Assembly: GCA_947454705.1 (NCBI GenBank)
Contig: CANGKZ010000035.1
Span: 1-54,833 of the forward strand
DNA from: Verrucomicrobiota bacterium
Lineage (GTDB): Bacteria > Verrucomicrobiota > Verrucomicrobiia > Limisphaerales > UBA9464
Direction: 5' to 3'
Length of the DNA stretch: 54,833 nucleotides
The notes below the pieces were generated by a model. It was not told where the DNA came from and did not search any database. It saw nothing but the letters and a program-made list of their open reading frames with translations. Shown here piece by piece: positions 41,572 through 50,024 of this stretch (within the stretch, counting starts at the first letter, position 1; each line of letters opens with the position of its first letter). The translations under genes were made by a program, and so were the position numbers.

Positions 41572-42390
41572 ATGAAGCCCAAACAAGATTCCGATTCCAC
41601 ACTGGCCGTGTTTCTCGATCTTGAAAACATGGTGCTGGGGGCACGCGATGCGCGGTTCCCGCCGTTCGATGTTCGCAAGGTCCTCGAGAAACTTCTCCTC
41701 AAGGGACACATCGTCGTGAAGAAGGCCTACTGCGACTACGAGCGGTACAAGGACTTCAAGAAGGGTCTCCACGAGGCGGCCTTTGAGTTGATCGAAATCC
41801 CCCACGTCCGCCAGTCGGGCAAGAACTCCGCCGACATCCGCATGGTCGTGGACGCCCTGGACCTCTGCTACACCAAGGGGCACGTCGATACGTTTGTCAT
41901 CATCAGTGGCGACTCCGATTTCTCCCCGCTAGTCAGCAAGCTCCGGGAGAACGACAAGACGGTGATCGGTGTTGGAGTTCGCAATTCCACTTCAGATCTC
42001 TTCCTGAACAACTGCGACGAATTCCTCTACTACGACGAGTTGGTCAGCCGGCCGCCGGCGCAGCGCGGGCGTCGGTCTGCCGAGGGCGGAAAGAGCGGCG
42101 GCTCCTCCACCCGCACCGCACCGGCTGTGACCGAGGGCGTGGATTTGGAGAAGGCCTTCGACCTCGTGGTGGAAACCCTCGAAGCGATCGAAGAGGAACG
42201 CGAAGACGAAGATCCCGTGTGGGCCTCGATGATCAAGCAGGCGATCAAGCGTCGCCATCCGGGCTTCTCGGAGCGCGCCAACGGCTTCCGGTCGTTCAAT
42301 GACTTGCTGCTCGAAGCGCAAAAGCGGGGACTCCTCCGCATGCAGCCCGATGAAAAATCCGGCGGCTACATCGTTCGCTCGAACGAATGA
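41572..42390 (+). CDS. NYN (PIN-like) ribonuclease-type protein with OST-HTH/LOTUS domain
   Basis: A 272-residue cytoplasmic protein. The N-terminal NYN domain (about 8-155) has the acidic residues of PIN-like nucleases: FLDLEN (D16), SADIRMVVDAL (D88, D94) and ISGDSDFSPLV (D114, D116). After a linker comes a C-terminal OST-HTH-like domain (about 188-270, DPVWASMIKQAIKRRHPGF...SFNDLLLEAQKRGLL). This NYN/OST-HTH pairing (LabA/Limkain-like) suggests RNA binding and cleavage. The ATG follows a T/C-rich leader without a Shine-Dalgarno sequence. Target RNA unknown. Confidence 0.9.
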   Translation: MKPKQDSDSTLAVFLDLENMVLGARDARFPPFDVRKVLEKLLLKGHIVVKKAYCDYERYKDFKKGLHEAAFELIEIPHVRQSGKNSADIRMVVDALDLCYTKGHVDTFVIISGDSDFSPLVSKLRENDKTVIGVGVRNSTSDLFLNNCDEFLYYDELVSRPPAQRGRRSAEGGKSGGSSTRTAPAVTEGVDLEKAFDLVVETLEAIEEEREDEDPVWASMIKQAIKRRHPGFSERANGFRSFNDLLLEAQKRGLLRMQPDEKSGGYIVRSNE

Positions 42391-42419
42391 TCCGTCCGTA
42401 GCGACGCACCGAACACCCT

Positions 42420-42463
42420 TTGGAGCAATGGTGGCAGAGCGCAGCGTCGACACCGCTTTCGAA
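42420..42463 (+). repeat. 43-bp GC element, copy 2
   Basis: Same core as 40154-40196, with one change near the left end (GAGCAATGG instead of GAGTGCGG), which weakens the hairpin. It lies 30 bp after the NYN stop codon. Confidence 0.85.
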
Positions 42464-42537
42464 ACCGCGTGCTGCGGAAGGCCGACCGACACCCATCGCG
42501 CCCGTCCGGTTCGACTTTGAATTTCGCCTCCCCTTTT

Positions 42538-42628
42538 GTAGCAGCCGCCGGGAGAAGGCGGATCACCCCAAGCTACGGAGTGGTCGTCGCTGGATTGGGC
42601 GCTGTCGGCGTGGTGGAGCGAAGTTCTA
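42538..42628 (+). repeat. 90-bp companion element, copy 1
   Basis: Begins GTAGCAGCCGCCGGGAGAAG and includes AGCTACGGAGTGGTCGTCGC. The first 64 bases match 54405 onward with four differences. In both places it lies about 120 bp after a 43-bp element, making a composite. Confidence 0.8.
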
Positions 42629-42704
42629 GAAGCCAACGCGAGGGGACTCGACCTCCGCACGTCCGGCCCAATGGAAATCCGGGTGAGTTTCCTGTCCCCC
42701 GGTC

Positions 42705-42733
42705 TGATCCGCCTCGTCCCCTCGGCGGCTACG
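42705..42733 (+). repeat. Dispersed 29-bp repeat, copy 2
   Basis: Identical to 46-74. Confidence 0.7.
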
Positions 42734-42860
42734 AAAACCCAAGCCCGCCGCGGTCAGCGTTCACGTACTCCTCTCCCTCAGAAACCTGCTTTCCTGCGTT
42801 CCAAATTCATCCCCTCTGGCGCCTTGGACTTTTTGCCTTTGGACCAAATCCGGGCACGAG

Positions 42861-42891
42861 AAAACGGCACCCCGCCGGAGGCAGGATGCCG
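42861..42891 (-). terminator. Rho-independent terminator of rpsT
   Basis: On the minus strand CGGCATCC pairs with GGGTGCCG (42865-42891) and is followed directly by TTTT. It lies about 95 bases past the rpsT stop. Confidence 0.65.
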
Positions 42892-42984
42892 CGTTGGTAA
42901 AACTGGGGGAAAACCCGGTGGAAGATTCAGGTCGGGGCCGCGAACGGCTTGGAACCCTCGTCTCCGATCGACCGGGTCAATTCC

Positions 42985-43281
42985 TCACTTCTTGGCAGCG
43001 GGAGCAGCAGCAGCAGCAGCAGCCGTCGCGTTCAAGCGGAGCTGGAGCCGGCTGCGCTTGCGGCTGGCGCTCTCCTTCTTGATCACGCCGCCCTTGGCCG
43101 CCTTGTCATAGGCAGAGGCCACGTCAGCGTACGCCTTCTTGGCGTCTTCGACTTTCCCGGCGCCCACGAGCGTCAGGTACTTCTTCTCCAGCGTCTTGAC
43201 GCGGGACTTGATGGACTTGTTGCGGGCGGCCTTCTTCGCATTGCTGCGGGCGCGCTTACCTGCGGACTTCGTATTCGGCAT
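42985..43281 (-). CDS. rpsT: 30S ribosomal protein S20
   Basis: S20 binds 16S rRNA in the small subunit. The 98-residue product has the typical basic N-terminus MPNTKSAGKRARSNAKKAARN and helices (KKAYADVASAYDKAAKGGVI, then KKESASRKRSRL). The end is an alanine tail (TAAAAAAAPAAKK) coded by seven GCT codons, a trinucleotide microsatellite at 43003-43023. Transcribed alone, with a clear -35/-10 pair upstream and an intrinsic terminator downstream. Confidence 0.97.
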   Translation of the reverse strand: MPNTKSAGKRARSNAKKAARNKSIKSRVKTLEKKYLTLVGAGKVEDAKKAYADVASAYDKAAKGGVIKKESASRKRSRLQLRLNATAAAAAAAPAAKK

Positions 43282-43305
43282 AAAGCGGACTTAAAATGAG
43301 CCGCG

Positions 43306-43334
43306 ACGGTATCGGGCAAGACGGGCTTGTCAAC
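43306..43334 (-). promoter_or_regulatory. Sigma-70-like promoter of rpsT
   Basis: On the minus strand a perfect -35 TTGACA (43334-43329), a 17-base spacer and TACCGT as a weak -10 (43311-43306), about 25 bases before the ATG. Start of transcription expected near 43299. Confidence 0.55.
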
Positions 43335-43343
43335 GGGTTGTTG

Positions 43344-43359
43344 AGGCTCTCTTGAGCCT
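43344..43359 (-). other. Small hairpin after the mscS-family stop
   Basis: AGGCTC-TCTT-GAGCCT, a 6-bp stem immediately past the stop codon at 43361; not followed by a U-tract on the minus strand, so at most a weak terminator. Confidence 0.35.
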
Positions 43360-43360
43360 A

Positions 43361-44674
43361 TCAGCCCTTTTTGCCAGCGGACCAGTCGGGTTCGGGACGG
43401 TGATACACGGTCTGAGTCGGGAATGCGAACTCGATCCTTTCGGCGTCAAAACGGCGTTTTACTTCGAGATTCAGCGACTGAAGGTCCGCCAGCTGCGCCG
43501 CGGCATCGGTTCCGTTCCAAAAATGGACCACCTGGATGTTCAGGGCCGAATCCAGGAATTTGTTGAAGGTCACCGTCGCCTCCTTGGTGCGCGGATGCTT
43601 CTTGAAAATGTCCTCCAGGATCTGCACCGCGCGCTCCACCCGGTCGGCCGACGTGTCGTAGGTGATGCCGAAGTTCAGCTCCGTCTTGATCGTCGGACGA
43701 CGCGTGATGTTGGTGATCGTGGTGTTGCCGATCGTCTTGTTCGGAACCGTGATCAGAAACCCGTCGAGCGCCCGCACGCGGGTCGAACGCAGGCCCATCT
43801 CCTCGACCGTGCCATCCACGTCGCCCACGCGAATGCGATCGCCAATCTGGAAGGGTTTGTCCACGAACACCGACACCGCGCCGAACAGATTCGACACCGT
43901 GTCCTGCGCCGCGAGACCGAGGGCCAATCCCACCACGGACACCGAGGCCAGCGCCGTCTTGATGTCGAAGTGCAGGTTGTCGAGCGTGGTCAACACCGAC
44001 ACCACCACCACCACGCCCTTGATCAGCTTTCCAATCAGGATCAGGAACTGGTCGTTGAAGGCCCGTTCATTCGTGGTCCCGGAATGGCGGCGCTTCCAGA
44101 TATCCACCATCGCATCGACCGCCCGCAGCAACACCACCAGGACGGCGAATCCCACGATCAAAATGGTGAGCTTGGAAACCCAGATCTGCAGCGTATCCGG
44201 CCATTCGAACAGGGCGAGACCGATGTGAAGCAGCACCACGAACAGCACCACTTTCACGGGCCCGTCCAGCAACCGGACCACCAGATCGTCCCAGGGTGTG
44301 TTGGTTCGCGAGGCCCAGCTCTTGAGCCGGTTTTGGATCACCCAGTCCACGGCCTTCGACACGCTGAAGGCCAGACCGAGGTAGATCAGCATCGAAAGAT
44401 ACTGCCAGCGCGGCCGTCGAAAGAGCTCCTCGCGAAGGAACGGAATCTGGTTCAGGCCGAACGACAGGGTGTCGCTGTATTGCGTTACCTGCGCGGTGAG
44501 TTTGTCCGCCTGCGCGGTGAGGGCGGGGGGAGATGAGGCGGCCGCGGAGTTGGTGCTGTCCGCCGCGCTCGCGGCACTGGGCCACACCGACCAGATCAGC
44601 ATCCCGGCAAGCAGGAGCATCGCACAACGAACCACGAGTTCCGCAGAAAGTATCCTTCGCATGGAGCTGGCCAT
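43361..44674 (-). CDS. MscS-family small-conductance mechanosensitive channel
   Basis: Inner-membrane channel that releases solutes on osmotic downshock. The 437-residue product has an N-terminal export signal (about 12-38), an extra periplasmic/N-terminal segment, about five membrane helices, then the MscS core. The pore-lining helix region is SVSVVGLALGLAAQDTVSNLF, followed by the beta domain IGDRIRVGDVDGTVEEMGLRSTRVRALDG and the C-terminal domain. It is longer than E. coli MscS (286 residues), as in other members with N-terminal extensions. ATG 44674 is used; an in-frame ATG at 44662 (MRRILSAE) is also possible. Single gene, divergent from the GlcD-type gene. Confidence 0.93.
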   Translation of the reverse strand: MASSMRRILSAELVVRCAMLLLAGMLIWSVWPSAASAADSTNSAAASSPPALTAQADKLTAQVTQYSDTLSFGLNQIPFLREELFRRPRWQYLSMLIYLGLAFSVSKAVDWVIQNRLKSWASRTNTPWDDLVVRLLDGPVKVVLFVVLLHIGLALFEWPDTLQIWVSKLTILIVGFAVLVVLLRAVDAMVDIWKRRHSGTTNERAFNDQFLILIGKLIKGVVVVVSVLTTLDNLHFDIKTALASVSVVGLALGLAAQDTVSNLFGAVSVFVDKPFQIGDRIRVGDVDGTVEEMGLRSTRVRALDGFLITVPNKTIGNTTITNITRRPTIKTELNFGITYDTSADRVERAVQILEDIFKKHPRTKEATVTFNKFLDSALNIQVVHFWNGTDAAAQLADLQSLNLEVKRRFDAERIEFAFPTQTVYHRPEPDWSAGKKG

Positions 44675-44771
44675 TTAGCCGGGGAATCTCCCGCTGGCAA
44701 GATCGCTCGCGGAGGATGTGCGGATCGTCATTTTGTTTGCCCGACTGCGCACACCGGGCGAGCGTTTTGCC

Positions 44772-46253
44772 ATGGCTTCCGTTTCAGCCCGTTCCGGTCA
44801 GTCCCATTTTTGGAAATCAACTTCTGCCTCCGCTTCGGAGTCTCCCGCACGGATTGATCCGCGTCGCGCTGCCCGCATGCGCAAGCTGCTGCAATCGCTT
44901 GCCGACTCCCTCGCCCCGGGCGAGGTGGTGTTCGATGACGCCACCCTGAAGGCGCATGCCGGCGACAAATGGTTTGCCAGCCACATGCCCGAGGCGGTCG
45001 CGCTGCCCAAGTCCACCGCGTCGGTGTCCGCCATTCTCGCCTACGCCAATCGCCACGGAATCCCCGTCACGCCACGCGGCGCCGGGCACGGCTATGTGGG
45101 CGGATGCGTCCCGCTGCACGGCGGCATCGCCCTCTCGCTCCGGCAGATGGATCGCATTGTGGACATTTCGCGCGATGACTTCGTGGCCGTGGTCCAGCCC
45201 GGCGTAATCACCGCAAAGCTTCAGGAAGCGGTGGAGAAGAAGGGGCTCTATTATCCGCCCGATCCGGCCAGCCGGGCCGAGTGTTCGATCGGCGGCAACA
45301 TCGCCACCAACGCTGGCGGACCGCGCTGCCTCAAGTACGGCGTCACACGCGATTACGTGCTGGGACTCGAAGTGGTGCTCAACGACGGCACGGTCACGCG
45401 TCTCGGTTCTCGCACGCACAAGAACAAGACCGGATTCGACCTGCACCGGATTTTCGTCGGCAGCGAGGGCCTGCTCGGCGTGGTGACCGAAGCCACGCTG
45501 AAACTCATTCCGCTCCCGCCGTTCCGGGCCTGCCTCGGTGTGGGTTTCTCGGGAATGCCCACTGCCATTCGTGCGCTGCGGGCGGTATTTGCCGCGGGGT
45601 TTCTGCCCAGCGCCATGGAGCTGGCCGATGAATTCACGCTCCGCGCCGCGCACCGTCGCACCGGATCCAAACGCCTCATCGGATGCGCCGCCCACATGAT
45701 CGTGGAACTCGACGGACAGGAGCGCAGCGTCCGAGGCGAGATCCGGGAACTCACGCGGGTGCTCAAGGAATTCGATCCGCTGTTTGTCGATCGCGGGTTC
45801 GGCCCCGAGGGATGCGAGAGCCTGTGGCAGTTGCGACGCCAGTTCAGTTACGCACTGCGGGACACCGGGCTGACCAAGCTGAATGAGGACATCGTGGTGC
45901 CGCGCGGAAAGCTTCAGGATCTCTTCCGCCTCGCAGGGGGACTCCAGCGCAAGCACGGGATCCAAGTCGCGTGCTTCGGTCATGCCGGCGACGGCAACAT
46001 CCACGTAAACCTCATGGTGGATGAAACCAGCACCGCGCAGAAGGAGTCGTCCGAGCGCGCGCTCGATGAACTCTTTCAAGGCGTCATCGCGCTGGGGGGC
46101 ACGATCACGGGCGAACACGGGATCGGCATCGCCAAGCAGCCCTGGTGGCCGCTCGCCGCGAACGCCGAAGTCCGCGGACTGCATCAGCGAATCAAAACCG
46201 CCCTCGATCCCAAGGGCATCCTCAACCCGGGCAAATTCCTCGACACTCCCTGA
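44772..46253 (+). CDS. FAD-binding oxidase, GlcD/D-lactate dehydrogenase type
   Basis: Predicted flavoenzyme oxidising a 2-hydroxy acid such as glycolate or D-lactate. The 493-residue product has the PCMH FAD domain with PVTPRGAGHGYVGG, VVQPGVITAKLQ, CSIGGNIATNAGGPR, and FVGSEGLLGVVTEATLKL. The C-terminal cap has GHAGDGNIHVNLM and ending GTITGEHGIGIAKQ...DPKGILNPGKF, typical of GlcD. The frame is open from a GTG at 44718; I favour the ATG at 44772, though 44877 (MRKLLQ), where the core begins, is also possible. No GlcE/GlcF partners are adjacent, so it may act alone. Confidence 0.9.
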   Translation: MASVSARSGQSHFWKSTSASASESPARIDPRRAARMRKLLQSLADSLAPGEVVFDDATLKAHAGDKWFASHMPEAVALPKSTASVSAILAYANRHGIPVTPRGAGHGYVGGCVPLHGGIALSLRQMDRIVDISRDDFVAVVQPGVITAKLQEAVEKKGLYYPPDPASRAECSIGGNIATNAGGPRCLKYGVTRDYVLGLEVVLNDGTVTRLGSRTHKNKTGFDLHRIFVGSEGLLGVVTEATLKLIPLPPFRACLGVGFSGMPTAIRALRAVFAAGFLPSAMELADEFTLRAAHRRTGSKRLIGCAAHMIVELDGQERSVRGEIRELTRVLKEFDPLFVDRGFGPEGCESLWQLRRQFSYALRDTGLTKLNEDIVVPRGKLQDLFRLAGGLQRKHGIQVACFGHAGDGNIHVNLMVDETSTAQKESSERALDELFQGVIALGGTITGEHGIGIAKQPWWPLAANAEVRGLHQRIKTALDPKGILNPGKFLDTP

Positions 46254-46264
46254 CGCCGTTCCGT

Positions 46265-46298
46265 CCCAACCTCGTTCGTCCGGTTGGGAGCATTTTGT
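46265..46298 (+). terminator. Rho-independent terminator after the GlcD-type gene
   Basis: CCCAACC (46265-46271) pairs with GGTTGGG (46282-46288), 10-nt loop, followed by AGCATTTTGT. It lies 12 bases past the stop. Confidence 0.5.
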
Positions 46299-46328
46299 AG
46301 TTTGAATGGATCCGTCTGAATCTCCCTC

Positions 46329-47234
46329 ATGGTCACCGCGCTGTTGGTGGCGGCCCGCATTGTCGCCAATCCGGTTTCCAACCTGTTTCAAAAACAGCTC
46401 ACCGCGCGCGCGGTCCATCCTATTGCGGTCATCGCGGTCACGCATTTTCTGCTGTCGTTGATCGCGGTGCCGCTGATGGCCTTTCCCTCGTTTCGTGCGA
46501 TCGGACCGGGGTTCTGGCCGAATCTGGTGGGATGCGCCGCTCTGGCCGTCGCGAGCAATGTGCTGCTGGTGTACGCGCTTCGGTCGGCCGATCTGTCGAT
46601 TCTCGGCCCGGTGAATGCCTACAAAGCCGTGATCAGCCTCGCGCTGGGGACCGTCGTGCTCGGTGAATTTCCCACTGCGTGGGGACTGGCCGGAGTGGGG
46701 CTGATCTTGTTGGGAAGTTACGGCGTGACCGATCGCGAACCCGGCGCGGCGCGTTCGGGCGGATTCCGCCGCTTCTTTGCCCAACGCGGCGTCCAGCTTC
46801 GCCTCGCAGCGCTGTTGCTCTCGGCCACCGAGGCGGTGTTTCTCAAGCGCACCCTGCAGGCGAGCGCGCCGGGAGCGACCTTCGTTTGGTGGTGTCTCGT
46901 GGGATTCCCACTCGCCCTGATTGCCGGATGGATCACACTCCGCGTCGGCAGAACTTCGATTCCCGCCCAGATCGTTGCGCTGCGGCTCCAACGCCGCACC
47001 TGCTGCTGGCTCGCCCTGACCACGGGAATCATGCAGGCCACCACGCTGTTCACCTTCGATCGACTCCCGGTGGGCTACTCCCTCGCACTGTTCCAAACCT
47101 CCTCGCTCATCAGCGTGCTGCTCGGGCACCGATTCCTGCGCGAAGGTCATGTGGGCCGCCGCATCACCGGATCGCTGGTGATGATCGCCGGTGCCGTGCT
47201 GATCGTCCTCCGCGGACGTGCGGGCCCGGGCTGA
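46329..47234 (+). CDS. EamA/DMT-family transporter
   Basis: A 301-residue inner-membrane protein with about ten hydrophobic helices in two halves, the drug/metabolite transporter plan. The first half has SNVLLVYALRSADLSILGPVNAYKAVISLALGTVVLGE, characteristic of EamA repeats; the second has ALFQTSSLISVLLGHRFLREG near the end. Substrate unknown. The leader before the ATG is CCTCA-rich without a Shine-Dalgarno sequence. An intrinsic terminator separates it from the preceding gene. Confidence 0.88.
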   Translation: MVTALLVAARIVANPVSNLFQKQLTARAVHPIAVIAVTHFLLSLIAVPLMAFPSFRAIGPGFWPNLVGCAALAVASNVLLVYALRSADLSILGPVNAYKAVISLALGTVVLGEFPTAWGLAGVGLILLGSYGVTDREPGAARSGGFRRFFAQRGVQLRLAALLLSATEAVFLKRTLQASAPGATFVWWCLVGFPLALIAGWITLRVGRTSIPAQIVALRLQRRTCCWLALTTGIMQATTLFTFDRLPVGYSLALFQTSSLISVLLGHRFLREGHVGRRITGSLVMIAGAVLIVLRGRAGPG

Positions 47235-47261
47235 GGAGGCGGGTTGAATCTGAAAACGGCA

Positions 47262-47459
47262 GTTGAAGGGTTAAAAAAGTTGAAGCGTTGAAGCGGGAAT
47301 CCAACGTTGCTGCGAGGGTTTTCTCATTCGTTTGGAATCCCGTCTTCAGACGGTTCGGGGAGGCGCGTCTCGAGGGCTGCAGCGGGTTGATTTCCAACCG
47401 TTCGATGGTCCCGCGTCCAACAGCAGAGCCGCGTAAACGCGGTACTCCATACGTGTGAG
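47262..47459 (-). repeat. About 197-bp dispersed element, copy 2 (inverted)
   Basis: Reverse complement of this segment matches 13651-13846 almost throughout, including the two palindromes (GCCGCGTAAACGCGG here at about 47428-47442) and the octamer end (47262-47297). The two copies face each other 33.4 kb apart. Confidence 0.85.
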
Positions 47460-47623
47460 GAACCCCGTCGCCTAAATCCGGCGCTGCGAGAGAAAATCAA
47501 CGCGGGGCAGAGACCGTTGAGACGTACCCAGCCGATGAATGGATTGAAGGCGCATCCAACGATTCATCTCCCTCTCCATCTGCGTTCATCCGCGTCCATC
47601 TGCGGTTTGAACTGCCGTTTTTG

Positions 47624-47650
47624 GGTTGAAAAGTTGAAGCGTTGAAGAGG
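47624..47650 (+). repeat. GTTGAARN octamer array
   Basis: About 3.4 units of the octamer found at 13601-13632. Confidence 0.7.
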
Positions 47651-47672
47651 CAGAAGGCGAATCTGCGAGGAA

Positions 47673-47704
47673 GACACGGATTTCACGGACCCACACAGAT
47701 TCCG
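47673..47704. repeat. Left-arm fragment of the 85-bp hairpin element
   Basis: Starts GACACGGATTTCACGGA, as the elements at 5845 and 5974, and continues CACACAGATTCCG, then stops; no right arm is present. Confidence 0.65.
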
Positions 47705-47721
47705 AAGCTCCGCCTCCGGCC

Positions 47722-47744
47722 TCTGGACTTTGGACTTTGGACTT
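47722..47744. repeat. Short TGGACTT heptamer array
   Basis: About three heptamer units, followed by an A/T-rich block at 47751-47771. Confidence 0.8.
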
Positions 47745-47750
47745 CTTCTC

Positions 47751-47771
47751 CCATTTCTAATTTTTAATTGG
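47751..47771 (+). repeat. A/T-rich CTAATTTTTAATTGG block
   Basis: Same type as 15576-15609 and 50025-50059; 64 bases before the start at 47835. Confidence 0.55.
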
Positions 47772-47834
47772 TCCGCCTTTCGCCGCGAACAATCCGCTTG
47801 CCACTCGCACCGTTCCTCGCGCATTTCGGCGGGG

Positions 47835-49724
47835 ATGTTTCCCCTCTTTCCCGGCCGCGGGCGTCGCACCCTGCTGGGCGTTGCTGCGTCTTTCGTGATG
47901 GCCGGTGCCGTACTTGCTCCAGCACCCACTCACGCCGCCGCCACTGCTCCCACGTTCGAGGCGTTGAATCAGGGGCCCTTGCGCCTGCGCCCCATGCCGG
48001 GAACGCAGGGATTCTCCTTCAGCCTCTACGGTGCGCCGGGCGATCTGAATTCCGTGCGCGAACTCACCGGAGTCCTCCAGCGCGAGCACCTCGCCAACGC
48101 CTGGGATCCCGGCCCGGGGCCCGGACCCGGTTCCGAGGCCGTCATGGAGTTCCTCGCCCGACTCCGCTGGCCCGTGGTGTTCTACTCCGGCGGGGAAATG
48201 CAGATTATGGGCGGCCGCGCCGTCTTCGGAGAGGAACAACGGAAACGTGTGCGTCCCCTCGACGACGCCGGCGTGTTCAACGCCTACCAGCTCGGCGAAT
48301 GGGGTTATTATTTTCACAACCTCGCCGCTACCGAATCCTGGTGGCGATCCGTTTACGGTGCCGAATTTGAGACCTACCGGCATCTCATGAAGCCCAAGGG
48401 GTTGGCCGGGTACTACCGTTTCCCCAAGGACCGACGCGAGTGCTACGACACCCTCCGGAATTATTTTCTCAGCCGCAGCCACGACCTGCTGGGCCGCGTC
48501 ATCAGCGTCACCGGCCACTCCCACTACGAAGCCTACGCCGGCGAATGGGGCGCCCGGTGCATCGGACTCGAGGTCGGCGAGAACATCGCCTTCACCCAGT
48601 CCAAGCTCGCCTTTGCTCGCGGGGCCTCGCGCCGCTGGGACAAACCCTGGTCCGTGCAGGTGAGTCCGTGGTTCCACGGATCCTGTACCACAAGTGGTCC
48701 ACTCCGGGCCGAAGGAGGCGTGACCCGCGGGCTCGATGCCGGACACTCATTGAGTTTCTACGAACGCATGTGGCTGCACGGATGGTTTGCCGGGGCCTCG
48801 ATGGTCACGCCGGAGAACAACATCGCGATTTTCTTCGAAAAGGCGGAAGCCCCCTGGACCCTGACCTCGCACGGACGCAAGGCGGCCGAGGTCTTCCAGT
48901 TCGTTCAATCACACGATCGCGGCATTCCCTTCATGCCCGTGGCCGTGGTGCTCGATCACCTCGCGGGTTACAACGGGTACATGGACAAGCCCTGGGGCAT
49001 TCTGCCTCCCACTCCGGGCGATCGCGAGGTGCGCGACCTGTTCGATGCCCAGCTTTTCCCCGGGGCGGATCACATCCACGCCCGGCCCGATCCGGCGAAC
49101 CCCGAGCAAAGCTACCTGCGTCCCACGCCGGTCGGAGAATGCGTGGACGTCCTGCTCAGCGACGCGCCGGCGGATCTTCTGCGCCGATACCCGATCGTGC
49201 TGCTGGCTGGGGACATCGAGTTCACCCCCGAAACCATCCAGACCCTCGACGCCGTCCTTCGCTCAGGCAGCCGGGTGATGATCTCCGCGCGTCATCGCGA
49301 CGCCCTCGGGAGCCGCTTTGCCACCCTCTCCCGGCGCGGATCCCTCGAGGTGCTTCCCGCATGGACCAATCCTGATACAGGCCGTCCCGCCGCGGTTCCC
49401 AATGAGCGACTGCGCGAGGTGGTTCGCAGCGTGATGCCGGTGGAAGTCGAGGCTGAAGGGCAGGGGGTGCAGTATCAGGTCAACCGCACGTCAACCGGCT
49501 GGGTGGTGGAGCTCATTCGCAACCGGGGCGTGGCCAAGAAGCCGGGCGAGCCGGCGGTTGTTGATCCCGCGGTCACCACGCGCGTGCGGCTGCATGCGCG
49601 GAAAAAATTTGGAGTGATCCGCGAATGGCGATCCGGAACGGAACAGCGCAACGCCCGCGACCACGAACTCACCCTCGGTCCCGGAGCCGTGGAATATGTC
49701 GAATTCCGGGAAACCAACCGCTGA
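47835..49724 (+). CDS. Secreted glycoside-hydrolase-like protein of unknown specificity
   Basis: A 629-residue exported protein (signal peptide about 10-35, ending THAAA). The main part looks like a TIM-barrel hydrolase: strand-like VVFYSGGE, YQLGEWGYYFHN, RVISVTGHSHYE, CIGLEVGENIAFT and HGWFAGASMVTPENN, with acidic residues in GEWG and LEVGEN as possible catalytic groups. It is followed by a domain like glutamine-amidotransferase-type trimerisation modules (YPIVLLAGDIEFTPETIQTLDAVLRSGSRVMIS) and a beta-rich C-terminus. This layout resembles beta-galactosidase/GH42-like proteins, but I do not recognise a specific family. The ATG at 47835 is chosen; the frame upstream crosses the repeats. Confidence 0.7.
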   Translation: MFPLFPGRGRRTLLGVAASFVMAGAVLAPAPTHAAATAPTFEALNQGPLRLRPMPGTQGFSFSLYGAPGDLNSVRELTGVLQREHLANAWDPGPGPGPGSEAVMEFLARLRWPVVFYSGGEMQIMGGRAVFGEEQRKRVRPLDDAGVFNAYQLGEWGYYFHNLAATESWWRSVYGAEFETYRHLMKPKGLAGYYRFPKDRRECYDTLRNYFLSRSHDLLGRVISVTGHSHYEAYAGEWGARCIGLEVGENIAFTQSKLAFARGASRRWDKPWSVQVSPWFHGSCTTSGPLRAEGGVTRGLDAGHSLSFYERMWLHGWFAGASMVTPENNIAIFFEKAEAPWTLTSHGRKAAEVFQFVQSHDRGIPFMPVAVVLDHLAGYNGYMDKPWGILPPTPGDREVRDLFDAQLFPGADHIHARPDPANPEQSYLRPTPVGECVDVLLSDAPADLLRRYPIVLLAGDIEFTPETIQTLDAVLRSGSRVMISARHRDALGSRFATLSRRGSLEVLPAWTNPDTGRPAAVPNERLREVVRSVMPVEVEAEGQGVQYQVNRTSTGWVVELIRNRGVAKKPGEPAVVDPAVTTRVRLHARKKFGVIREWRSGTEQRNARDHELTLGPGAVEYVEFRETNR

Positions 49725-49873
49725 GCGAGGCAGACGGGCGGAGGGAGTTAACAATGTTCAATTCAAAATAAAAAATGGGATTCGGCAGAAGCTGTGGAAC
49801 TATTTTTTTGAAGATCGAAAATCGAATTCCAATCCGAGTTTCGCCACTTGGCTTTCGAAGTTCGACCGACCCT

Positions 49874-49916
49874 ATGGAGTGCGGTGGCAGAGCGTAGCGT
49901 CGACACCGCTTTTGAA
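49874..49916 (+). repeat. 43-bp GC element, copy 3
   Basis: Same core with two base changes (GCGTAGCG, CTTTTGAA). Followed by CCCGCGTGCAGAAGAAAACC, as in copy 4. Confidence 0.85.
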
Positions 49917-49966
49917 CCCGCGTGCAGAAGAAAACCGACCGTCAACCCTCGTGTCCCTTCGGTTCG

Positions 49967-50014
49967 ACCTTGGACCTTGGACTTTGGACTTTGGACTTTG
50001 GACTTTGGACTTTG
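49967..50014. repeat. ACYTTGG heptamer array
   Basis: Two ACCTTGG units then almost five ACTTTGG units. Confidence 0.9.
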
Positions 50015-50024
50015 CCTTCCTCCC

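Larger units (their letters stand above)
42391..42984. other. Repeat-rich non-coding spacer between NYN gene and rpsT
   Basis: No gene supported. It holds copy 2 of the 43-bp element, copy 1 of the 90-bp element, copy 2 of the 29-bp repeat, degenerate heptamers near 42823-42845, and the rpsT terminator. Confidence 0.65.
47235..47834. other. Repeat-rich non-coding spacer
   Basis: No gene seen. It contains copy 2 of the 197-bp element, a second octamer array, a half hairpin element, a heptamer array and an A/T block before the next start. Phrases such as CATCTGCGTTCATCCGCGTC (about 47577) look like a further degenerate repeat. Confidence 0.65.

Noticed and set aside
42420-42629. Small proteins encoded by the 43-bp element (QSAASTP-type frame)
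   Set aside because: Frames differ in length and downstream sequence among the four copies; base pairing is better conserved than coding.
44817-47150. 777-codon minus-strand frame
   Set aside because: Antisense to both the GlcD-type and EamA genes, which have strong family motifs.
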